Below, in pieces: positions 24,389-35,539 of a DNA stretch of 64,000 bases (its first letter is position 1; the number at the start of each line of letters is the position of its first letter). The notes beneath the pieces were generated by a model that was given only the letters and a program-made list of their open reading frames with translations, was not told where the DNA came from and made no database searches. The stretch is from Plecoglossus altivelis. Taxonomy: Eukaryota > Chordata > Actinopteri > Osmeriformes > Plecoglossidae. The stretch is from positions 434,001 through 498,000 of the forward strand of contig BROE01000019.1 of NCBI GenBank assembly GCA_036571765.1, given 5' to 3'. Position numbers and translations under genes: made by a program.

Positions 24389-27300
24389 TTAGGGATTCCT
24401 TTTAGTCTGGATGAGGAAGTCTCTTTGCAGGTCTGCATCCAGGCTCGCAGCTCCTCCTCTGCTACCAGGGGGATCTGTCACCAAGGTCAGCTTGTTGAAC
24501 ACCCCGCGGCCAAAGTAGTCAGCCACCACAGAAAATCCATCGTTGGAGCACCGCAACTGAAAAGACCGATGGGGGACTTAAATTAAGGTCAGTCCAAATA
24601 ATTATCATGTGCATCAGTTTAAGCAGTAGACATGCACACTTATCGTTTACTTCACTATCACGGTACAGTCCATGCCCACTTCAAAGCTCAGTGGGAGAAT
24701 TGAAATAGTTTGAGGTAGGACTGCTACTATGGAATCAATAAACTAAGTATTCCAGAGAGTGTACATTTAAAAGTAGATGCTCTTTGGAAATCTTACCATT
24801 TACATTCTCTCCCCTCCAACCAGTGTGTGACCTGGCAACCTGAGCAAATGGCTAACCTGTCTGGAGAAGTGGTCGTGCAGGTCTCGTTTCTGGTCCTGGG
24901 CACGCAGCATGTCCATAACCTTGCGGTTCTCCGGCGCGCACGTGGGGCACTCGGCGTCACTCTCGGCGTAGCTGTCAAAGCAGTGCTGGTGGAAAGAGTG
25001 GCTGCACAGGAAGTGGACGGAGGGCAGCTCCAGGGGACTGTTGCACATGCTGCACTTGGTCTTCTGGAAAATCTTTGCACTTTGAAGAAAGCGTGTAAGA
25101 GGTTAGTAAATGTTAGATACCAATTGGAATCCAGTGTGGTCACACTGTCACTGTCATGTCTTTACAGTGTTGTGTGCTGTGGTGTCCCTGCCATGGGGTC
25201 AGTTTCATCATGCCTTGTCTCATCATACATTTGAGAGTTACATACAACAGAATTGGAAATTGGTTACTGCCAAAATATAAAAGAAAAGTATCTCCCCCTA
25301 AACATTTTCTTTATAATTGCACATACAAACCAAAGCTATAAATCCAATGTTAGATCTAACAGGATGCTTGAATCAAGAGGATCCCTATTCTAAAGCACTT
25401 TGGCCTCTCATCTATTCACTTTGAGGAGATACTGAGTAATGTGAAGGTGGCACGCAGCTAAGCATAGTAAAGCTGGCAGGAATGAACCATGATGAGGATT
25501 ACCTGCTTCTTAGCTCCTGGATCTCGGAGCGCAGGTGGGCCGTCTCCTCACGGTACTGGCAGATCTTGCGTTCATCATCCTCAATTTGCTGGCCCTCCCG
25601 CTGCAGCTTGTTGATGAGGTAGTCTTTAATAACGGACAGCGTGGCCGTGGAGTTATGCGCCAGGGTCTGTACCACTGATATGATACAAACGAAAAAAGGA
25701 ATGAAGGCTCCTTCGACAACTTTATTTGGTCAGAATGTGACTTGGTCTGGCAGTCATTAGTAGGATACGAACATACGTTTGATTTACATCTCAGACTGAA
25801 ACAGAAACAAACTGGTCAGAGAACAAGATGGCCTGAAACTCACCCAGTAGCGGAGGCATCAGATTGTTCTGATCGATGTGTTGCAGAACTTCGCTTATGT
25901 ATTCCTTACAGTCCTCCTCTTTCCGGGCAAAGTAGCCCAGCGCCTGCTCCCACAAGCACACCTCCTGGTCACCAAAACGCTTGCAGGCCTCTACCACTTT
26001 ACTGTACTCCTCATTCTGCATGTGGTAGTGCATGATCTGCTGGTAGCTGAAGATAATCATTGACTAAATTAATATGAAAGAGTGGAGCTAACAATGTCAA
26101 GGGGAATTTTTCTATATGGCATATTACAAATGAGCAAAACCTGATATGTAATTTCACTTTGTATCAGATTCAACAGAATTATAGAGATTCTCACAGTTTG
26201 CCTTTTTCATAGAGGTAAAGGACCCCTTCTTTAAAGTTGTGCATCTGGCATAGCACCAAGGCTTTGTCAAACACAGTGTTGTCACTCCTCAGCAAAGACA
26301 GAGCTGCACCCTGGAGAACTTTCTTCCTCTGTCAGACAAGACAAAAACATCAGCACAAACAAAAACAGTCCCCCCCCCAAAAAGCTAAATATCACAAGAA
26401 ATACATAAACTCAGCATATGAGAAGGTTTCAGTTGTAGAGATGAGAGAAGTGCTGTTTGGAGTGCGTGTAAAAGGCAGCAGTGCAGTGACCTCTGGGTCC
26501 TGTTCGTGAGCCCAGTCTTGCAGTCGAAGCTCCAGCAGGGTGTCATACACGCCTTGAGTAGAGAACGGTTCCACTTTTATCATGTGTTCCAGGAAGGCCC
26601 TCAGCTCCCTTGGGTTGTTGGCAAAGATGGGGATGAACTCTTCAGAGTTGGCCTGTGAGACAGGACGGAAAGAAGAAATATGTGCACCTTTCATTTAGGA
26701 AATACAAGGATCTTATGGCTGTCATCGATGACCACTATTACTTTGGTTTGTGACTAATTGCTCTCATATACCGTGATAAAACTGAGGTATGATGATGTTG
26801 CTATTCTTGCACAATTCCATAACCTAAATGATGTAATTCTGTAGTTGTCGTTTCATAATATTACATTGTATTATTAGTAAAGAACTAGTCCTTCTGGTCC
26901 TGATTACCTGCTACTCTTACTATATGCAAGCTTTCTGTACGTTACTGTGGGCAAAAGTGTGCTAAATGAATAAAAATGTTTGTCATTGTTTGCACTTTTT
27001 CAGACCTTGTTGGTTAGGCCTCTATCCAGACTGTCCACTTCGGTAGAGTCACTGTTGGGCTGGTAGTTGGTGCAGAGACCCTTCAGCAAGAGCGTGGTGT
27101 CCTCAGGAACATGGTGCATTAATGTCTTCCCATAGCGCTTCATGTTGCTCTCTGCTTGCTCAAAGGGCAGCCGACCAATGTATCGCAGAGCTTCCTGGTA
27201 GTTCTGAAGCATTGAGATGGAACTTAAGCATTAACATTACCACTATGAAGAAAAGTGTAATATAGATTCATCATTGCTTTAAAGATGATTGACATTTAAT

Positions 27301-30300
27301 TATTTTAGTCATGCAATAGCATGAATCAGTGAGGCAATTTAATAAAATAAAGAACAATCTGGTTATGGTATGGATCTGAACACAATATTGCTCCACAAGA
27401 CAATTAGTATTACTCAAGTACAATTATTAAAGCCATTATTATTAGTTTTTTACCTTGAGATCTTCCAGCTGGATCTTCAGGTACCATTCGTGGTGCATGT
27501 GTCTCTCGGCTAGGAAGACAGCATGGCGGTGGTAACCAGCCTGGCGCAGGACCTTGATAGCAATCTCTACATCAAAGTGGACTTCACTCTCACTGCTCTG
27601 TCAGGTATAAAAAAAACACTAAAGATATCAGCACAATTATGCACGGCAATATTTTCGATTTCCACATGGGCAAAAAAAACAAACATGCTAGCCTTAATAA
27701 ACTCTTCTAGCTTAGAGCTGTCCTTCAGCTTGGTGTAGCAGTTGAGCAGCAGGGTGGTGTGGTCAGCGTTGGCTAGGGACAGCCTGTGCAGTGCCTGCAG
27801 GTAGGCCGTCAAGTTGTGGATCCTCTGGGCATCTAGGAACTTCCGAATTACATACGAGGGCTCCAATTTCCCAATGGTGCTTAAGGAAAGACACAATGTA
27901 AATACTGGCATGCAATTCCCAGCTGTCAGTAAATATTGGCAAATGAAACAGTAGGTTTGGTTGAAAAATTTGGTTATTAAAGAGTTATTATTCTGCTTTG
28001 CTGTCTAGCTGAGCAGGCCGCATAACTGGGCAACACTTAACATCAAAGTTACATGAAATACCATGAAGGTACATTGCAATACCTATAGTAGCACTATTGG
28101 TACACAGAAAATGTGTCATTATGCATTTAATAAAACCCACTACATTATGGGTTACCAGTACAAGTTAATACACAAGTAAAACCTGTATGGAAAATGGTAA
28201 AACAGATAAATGGTTGCTAACGGGAATCTTGTTTTTGTATCGTAATTTTCATCGGCTCCTTTACAACATCCACACACCCTACATATTCCTACCTCATTCT
28301 GTGCCATCTAACACTTTAAAACTCTATTCCATTATGCTAAATACAATTTAACAATATAGCAATTACTATGGAAATGCAATGTTTTACTACATGTGCTGCT
28401 ATGTCTACACACTATATGTGCTACTACATGGTAATTAAAGTACCTTGACCATGAAGTGTTGTTGACCAAAATGTGTATCGATCGACGGTGTGCTTGTCTG
28501 GCGTCCTTGTGCCTTACCGGATGTACTGCTGTATCGCTCCGTCATGGTCTCCTTTGTTGTAAAGGTGGTCACCATACTGTCTGAAGATCTCCGACAAGCC
28601 GTCATTGTCTAGGTGTTGGCTTTTAGCCAAGTTGATGGCCATGACAAATAGGTTCTTCTTAAAGAGCATCTGGACGCGGAGAGATTGATTGAGAGTCTTG
28701 CTCTGGGGGAAAGGGATGGACGTAAACAATCGTACCATCATTGGAGCTCACCTCGAGTTTGGTTTGAGTATCTTTCTCCTGCAACACAAACATCTTGCCG
28801 TCTCTAGTCAGGATATAGAACGAGCCCCACTCTGCCAGCACATCGACGATGTCATCGAAAGAAGCACTGTAAGCAATGAACTTGTTGTCCAGGTCATAAA
28901 TGCTTAGGATTTGCTTCTCAGACGGAGACGTCTCTCTGCTCCCAAATCCAGGCCTGAAAACATGTCACCACAACACGTCACCACAGCACGTCATGAACCT
29001 TAGTCATGAAAACTCACTGAAGGCACTTCCTTTTGAAAATCATATGGAAGGGAAGTTTGTGTTTTTATAATTAATAGCTTCTCGCTAGACAGGCTTAAAA
29101 CAAGCACCCTTCATTGAAATCGATTGTAGAGGTTCAGCACACAGGATTCTCCTTACTTGTTGGGTGACTTGGTGTCTCTGGTGAGGAGTAGGAGGTAGCC
29201 TCTGTGCCAATGGGCCATTATCTTGTGGCCGTCGAAAGCAAAGCAGGGCCCTCTCTCATCGGGCTGGTACAGGTACACACACTCATTGCCTGCTACTAGA
29301 AACTGCGAGTCCTGGGAGGGGTCGGTGAGGGAGGAGCAACGCAAAGCACAGCCATGCGTATCCAGCTCTAATTTGGGGTACTCCTTGACCGACAGAGTGT
29401 AGCACTAAGCAGAACAATGAAAAACAACAAAAATCTGTGGAATGTCCGACGATAAGGATTCAAATTCAAATGGAATTTCACAATACAACTCAAACGTTTT
29501 TGAGGAAACTCACATGAACTTTTTCCAAAGTGGCCACAAACAGATTAGTCACCTTGCTTGCCTGACGGAAAGCTAGGCCTGTAATGGGACAGGTGCCCTC
29601 GTGCAGAGTTAAGGTTTTACTATGTCTGTCCCTGGTAATGTCACCCTTGGTCAACACCACACTTCCATCTGTGAATCCTGAAAGCACATACTTTGCAGTC
29701 ATCCATTTATGATAAGTAGCACATTTGTCTAAATGAAAGGAATACCTTCTTGTAAGGAACTACTGGAATGCATCTTACCAATGGCCATGAAGTTGAGGTT
29801 CTCATGTACGCTCAAACAAGAAACTTCAGTTGGCTTGTTCCCAGGAATAGCTGGAAATATTCTTGTGCACAAAGGATTCCCGCTGTCTCGCTTGTCCAGG
29901 TTCCATACTTTGACCTGTAAAACAAATACTCTTGATTCTGATTCCTTGTCATTTAAAAATTTTTTGCATCACTGAAAGATAGAGTCCAAGAAGAGCTGCT
30001 AATGCAACTCAATCAGTATTTTGTGGTTATTAAAGTAACGCCTTGACACTTGCCAGTGGGTTTATTCCTGGCTCATCCTGGCCAACTGAGACCAGAATGC
30101 TGTGCTGCTTAAGCTGATAAAGGTGTGTTACTCGGAGTTTATACGCCTGGAAGGAAGTCAACTGCAGGGAGCGTGTCAAAAACCAGATCTGACCATCCAT
30201 ATGTAATACTTTCAGGGTCACGGCTCAAATAACAGTGAATATGAGGATACCAATACTATACTTTTACATTACATTATGATGCCATAGCTACATCGACAGA

Positions 30301-30736
30301 AAAATCGGAACGACTCATTCCTTATCATGTCAACAAATCATCGTTTTCGACACTTGGTAACTCAGAAGGTTAGTTTCTAATTACATACAAAGTAGGTTAA
30401 TCAGATCGGACGACGCTATATTGTGAGGTCGCAGTATTGGGGGAAGTTCGATGTCAAAAAACACAATTCATATAGTGCGACGATCGACATTAGCTTGTCA
30501 TCTGGTCTGTCGAACCAAAACAACTGACTTGAACACTAGCTCTGCTTGAGGAAAATATACAGCGATACTGGCAACGTTTGCTTTGAAAGGATATCTCCAA
30601 TAACAATGTGTCCTCTGCCCGAATCACACGCCGAGATTCCAACGGGGAGTACGAAGTTTTTCCCATTATCTCCAGCATCTTTTACTATATCTCTATCAAA
30701 AAAGACAAATCTCCTCCACTGTAAAAATGCTGCCAT
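24389..30736 (-). CDS. vps11: VPS11, core subunit of HOPS and CORVET tethering complexes
   Basis: Endosome/lysosome tethering protein of about 927 residues (human 941). Exons (minus): 30736-30595, 30202-30054, 29914-29779, 29677-29514, 29404-29157, 28953-28752, 28669-28518, 27879-27693, 27597-27454, 27203-27006, 26652-26491, 26328-26195, 26046-25844, 25674-25503, 25079-24857, 24556-24389. It starts MAAFLQWRRFVFFDRD. The N-terminal beta-propeller region includes NLNFMAIGFTDGSVVLTKGD and CVYLYQPDERGPCFAFDGHK. A long alpha-solenoid follows (for example PSYVIRKFLDAQRIHNLTAY), then a coiled stretch (YREETAHLRSEIQELR). A RING-H2-type finger lies near residues 805-850 (KCSMCNSPLELP, FLCSHSFHQHCF, CPTC). 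Intron 1 is AT-AC; introns 2 and 8 appear to use GC donors. It is head-to-head with hyou1. The end of exon 13 is uncertain by one base. Confidence 0.95.
30203..30594 (-). other. Likely U12-type AT-AC intron (vps11 intron 1)
   Basis: On the minus strand the intron starts ATATCCTTTC, the U12-type AT-AC 5' splice site consensus, and ends TTAC. These boundaries join GGA-G to AT-ATG-GAT, giving VIGDMDGQIWF in frame. No GT-AG pair at this junction preserves the conserved peptide. A partial branch-site match (CCCTGAA) lies about ten bases from the 3' end. Confidence 0.8.
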
Positions 30737-30768
30737 TTCTTGCTAACGATGCTAGGTCACAGAGTAAG

Positions 30769-30787
30769 TCATGTGATAATCACGTGA
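30769..30787. promoter_or_regulatory. Paired MiT/TFE-type E-boxes upstream of vps11
   Basis: TCATGTGA (30769-30776) and TCACGTGA (30780-30787) are separated by TAA, 33 to 51 bases upstream of the vps11 start codon. The first matches the M-box and the second the core of the CLEAR motif bound by TFEB/TFE3/MITF. Lysosomal genes are known CLEAR-network targets. Function here is inferred. Confidence 0.55.
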
Positions 30788-31062
30788 TAATCACACAAGG
30801 AAGCCTCCTCGATAATTTTGTTCAAACTGAGAAAAGTTGTGTACGTAAATCTATATTAGTTATTCACATTCTTTTATATGAAATAAGGGAGACTTATTAA
30901 CTATTAAGTAGTGAAAGGCAATGACACTACGAAATAAAAGATGAGAAACATTAAGATGCATAATATTGTAGGATCAACATGACACCAACTGGTATTAACT
31001 CATATGTATACAAATGTCGGAATTTGTTTCATTTGTCTTCATACAATTTACGCCAATTTATT

Positions 31063-31231
31063 GAACGTGGACCTATGACATGAGCAATCCTTTTTTTTGC
31101 ACTTAGCTCTTTGCACGTGGACCTATCACCAACCTGTGCGTGCGGCAAAGAAGGCGGGTTCTGCGGGGTGGAGGGTCATCGCTGCATTCGCAGTACACCG
31201 GATAGTGTGGATCCAATGAGATCACGCCGCG
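31063..31231 (+). promoter_or_regulatory. Candidate hyou1 stress elements (ACGTG repeats, ERSE-like)
   Basis: A 19-mer occurs twice, 50 bp apart: ttgaacgtggacctatgac from 31062 and ttgcacgtggacctatcac from 31112. Both contain ACGTG, the HIF core and part of the XBP1/ATF6 site. At 31213-31231 is CCAAT-GAGATCACG-CCGCG, one base from the ERSE consensus CCAAT-N9-CCACG. Mammalian HYOU1 is induced by ER stress and hypoxia. The transcription start is unknown, so the ERSE-like site could lie inside the first exon. Confidence 0.35.
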
Positions 31232-31245
31232 TTCTGGGCCCTATG
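31160..31245 (+). other. hyou1: Candidate non-coding first exon of hyou1
   Basis: The hyou1 coding start lies six bases after an acceptor (tttttccag/GTAAAA), so a 5' non-coding exon is required. A GC-rich segment here ends ccctatg/gtgagagc, a good donor, about 0.5 kb from the divergent vps11 start. The 5' boundary is a guess. Confidence 0.35.
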
Positions 31246-32324
31246 GTGAGAGCAAGCCGGTTATAACTAGGGAAATACAAAATCTTTATTAGTGTGACTC
31301 TGACCCGGTTTTAGGTTCGAGCAAAAATAGTGAACTATAACACGCAGACCAGTCAGTCAAGAATAGCTACAACTATTGAATGTTATCCTATTTTTAATCA
31401 AGTGTAAAATAGGTAGCTAGCTAGCCAGCTAACCGTTCAATGGTAAGTTGAGTTCTGTCATGCCTTTGTCATCATTGCATTTGTTAGTAGATACATTTAA
31501 TTGATTCAGGGTTGTTTTATATTTAACGGTAAGGCGAGCTAGGTTGGACTGAAGTGATTTAGTTTGATGCGAGATCAGCGTAGATGGCAACTGCATTTGC
31601 AAACATTTGAAATGTAAAAGTCCTGTATTTAAAGGGATGTTTTAAGCCAGTGTGACTATGACTAAACTTGTTCTACCAACATAATGTACCTCTACTTAAA
31701 ACACTTCTAGCACAGAAGCAGGCTAACTCTGCCTTGAATGATTGCTGACGCATTACCTGTTTCAATAATGTTAACATGCATACGTCATTGGCTCTAGACG
31801 TTTCCACACTCAAGTGTAGTGCCCTTTGTCGTATTGCTAGTCATGCCATAAGACAAAGTTATCCTACGAACTTACTCATAGGTTTATTTGGTAATGAAAA
31901 TGTTTTGGTACCGTTTGTCTGTCTTGTCATCATGTTTTTACCCTAATAACCCATCAGCTATCCTGCCGACTAATTGAGACAGTCGGAAAGGATACAGTTA
32001 CGTTGGAATACAACCGCTGCATTAATGGCACGTGTGGGGAGGCTTCCATACAATCTGGTGGGCGGGATCAGGGCAAATAAGATCTATTGCACGGTACTAA
32101 TTATAAGACATGGCACCAAGCACCTGAAAAACTTCCGCACGCTTTCCCCCCTAGGGCCGAAGATGTTAGTAACAATGCAAATTAGACTATCTCGATATAG
32201 GACCTCACATCGTTTCTCCATTCATCTGTATGGAAACGTCTAAGTATTGTATGTATCTTCAGTTCCGTCAGGGATTGCCATTTTGGAGCATTTAATGTTG
32301 TGCGAACATTTTTTCCAGGTAAAA

Positions 32325-35300
32325 ATGGGGAGGAAGATGACGGTATCTGCTCTCATGTGCCTTGTTTTGGCATTGCTGCCTTCTCACACAGGTATGACAA
32401 GTATAGTATAATTCAAAACGATTACAAATTGCTCCTAACCTTATTGACTGAGCTGACATCCAATGGTTGAAGATGTATTCACGATCCAAAAAGATTGACT
32501 AATAATGGTATCTTTTTGCAAAACATCTAACAATTCATAATTACAATTAGCAATGTTCTTCTTGCAACTCAGACATTTTATCTTCTCTTATTTTATGTTT
32601 TTCTTATTTCCAGCCTCTGTAGCAGTCATGTCGGTCGACTTGGGTAGTGAATGGATGAAAATAGCAATAGTTAAACCTGGCGTGCCAATGGAAATTGCTC
32701 TGAACAAGTAAGTTTTACCATATAAAAATGTCATGAAATAAGGGTCTGAGCTTGTAGCAAGTGTTTCATTCATTTTGAGCATACTTGCTGATAGTTTTCA
32801 AATATTGAGTAACTGATGTATTGTCTGCTTAATTTGTGATGCTACTGTTTGTTGTTATTATTTTGTCTGCCAAATATTTGCCTGCTCAATTGATTTAAAT
32901 GGTCTCTCTTCCCTGATTACCTTAGGGAATCGAGGAGAAAAACTCCAGTTGCTGTGTGTTTGAAAGAGAATGAGAGACTTTTTGGAGATGGTGCATTAGG
33001 AGTGGTAAGATATATAGATATAGATGGATATATCTCTATAGATATCTATAGATATATATTCTATTGAAACAATTTGTGTATTTTTTTTTATTTTTTTTTT
33101 ACAATTTTGGAAGTGTGGTTCAGTCAAAGTATTACACTTTGAACTTGGGTCAGTACTACTTTTTCCACTTCGGTCTGAAATAAAAGTATGCAATGTAACC
33201 AAATATTTTTCTCTTTCCTCTTTAGTCGGTGAAGAATCCCAAGTTTGTTTACAGGCATCTTCAGTCCCTGCTAGGTAAGAAGCATGACAACCTCCAGGTG
33301 TCACTTTACAAGAAACGTTTTCCAGAGCATCAACTGCTAGAGGAAGAGAACCGTGGCACCGTTTACTTCAAAAACATGGAGTAAGTTTTGTCTGACCATT
33401 TTCACTTGGCTCGATTTCAATTGGCAGGTTCTGTCTTCTATCATATAAATTATTGTAAAGACAGGACTGCATGATTTTGACATGCATCAATGTAGAGCAC
33501 ATGGGCCCATTTGAATGATTAAGAGAAGACATGGTGCTTGATGGCTGAACAGGGTGCTATGGTGTGTGATTATAGTTAGTTGACTAGGCTACAGTAATGC
33601 AAACTTTCTTTTATGTGGTTGCTGTCACACAGAGAGATGCAGTACACCCCAGAAGAGTTACTTGGGATGGTTTTGAACTATTCAAGTAGTTTGGCTCAGG
33701 ACTTTGCCGGTTGGTTTGTTTTGCAGAATGTTATGTTATTAGAAACCCCTCTGTGCGGAAGTAGGACATAAACACTGACAAGTTTTTTTTTTTGTTTGAA
33801 TTTGTCTATTTACAGAGCAGCCCATTAAAGATGCAGTTATCACCGTTCCAGCCTTTTTCAATCAGGCCGAGCGTCGGGCAGTCTTGCAGGCTGCCCAGAT
33901 GGCAGGGCTGAAGGTCCTACAGCTCATTAACGACAACACTGCTGTGGCCCTGAACTATGGAGTGTTCCGGAGGAAAGACATCAATAGCACAGCACAGGTA
34001 TGCTTCTACCATCACTTGCAAACTCTAGTGGCCATTAAGTTCCACTGCCAAAATCCAGTCGACCTAAGAGTCCATTTTTCTCTCTTATAGAATGTGATGT
34101 TCTTTGACATGGGCTCTGGCAGCACTGTGGCCACCATTGTAACTTACCAGACGGTGAAGACCAAAGAGGCAGGCGTTCAGCCACAGCTGCAGATACGGGG
34201 AGTAGGGTGAGTCCAGGCAGTTTGTAGGTGGGCCAACACTGTTACAATACTCAACACTGGGCAACCTCCTATACCTACTAAGACCAACAAGAAATGCATA
34301 CACTGTATATATTTTATTTAATAAATGTTAGGAATGCACTGATAACTGTATATTAGGAAGCCAATAACCAATATATGCTAATAAATACAAAACCTGAGTC
34401 AGACAAAAACAAAGGGCAAACAAATACAGTAGCTTTTATTAAACCTTGTGTAAAACATGTTAAACATCTTTCTTTTACCAAAATGATTTTTTACATTGTT
34501 AAGTAGGGTTAGTTAAAGTTGACAATTAAAAAGTCCTATGTCTGACTTTCTTTTACATAAAGTGTATAAGTGTATACCCTAACCTTGAAATTAAAAAAAG
34601 TGGTTCAGCAAGAGGAAATAATCATTTGTCAGCATTTAATTTATTGACCACATTTTGTTATCAATAACAACAAAAAAGCTAATCTAATTGGATTTTTTTA
34701 TTTTTTATTGTATTATATTTTTTGGAACAGTGTCGGTACTTTGAAATGTTGTGATTACCTTAATGGCTTTGTGCAAAAGATCTATATCAAGTTTTGTAAT
34801 GATAAGCTAATAAAGTCAGTAAATTTCTTATTTTAGAAAAAAATTCAAAATGGCCAATATGGCCAACATTTCCAAAGTTTCATCTCCATATAGTAAACTG
34901 ATGCAGAGTTATGGCCTCACATCTGCTTGGTGTGTTCTTTATCAAATCATTTGCAAGTTATTCATGAACAGTGTTAGCCTGGTCTACCAGACTCTTGTAC
35001 ATTTAATTTGTGCATAAAATAGTACAGAAGCAAAATGAAAATTGAGCAGAAGTACATAGGACGACAGAGCCAGGCAAGAATGGTGTGACTAATTAATACA
35101 ATTGAAATGTTTTGGTCAGCATAGTCTGAAGATTTTCTAATACTATTTCCATGAAAATCAGAGCAAAAGCCTTGGAGTTCGAAAAAGTAGGTCTTCCAGA
35201 ATTCTAAATGGCGGAAAAACCTTAATGATAAAAATTACATCATAAATGTTGACAATTTTATTGGATCCTAAGGAATCCAATGATGTCTCACTTTGGAAAA

Positions 35301-35508
35301 TTGGTTAAACGTTTCAAAAGTTGTGCAAACATACCTTCAACTTGGACCCCTTGGAGACAATACAGTGCTCTCGAGGTTTACATGAAACTGAAATTGTGAA
35401 AATTATAAGTAGACTGTCCCACAGGAGTGCGCCTAATCGCAACACCTTTAAAAAAAAAAAAAATTTTTTTTAAGTTTTTCATACAGTTCTATTGGCTGCC
35501 AGACTCCT

Positions 35509-35539
<31 letters not shown>

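Noticed and set aside
31974..32243. Open frame upstream of the hyou1 start
   Set aside because: No signal peptide, no resemblance to known proteins and no splice support; it lies in the hyou1 5' intron.
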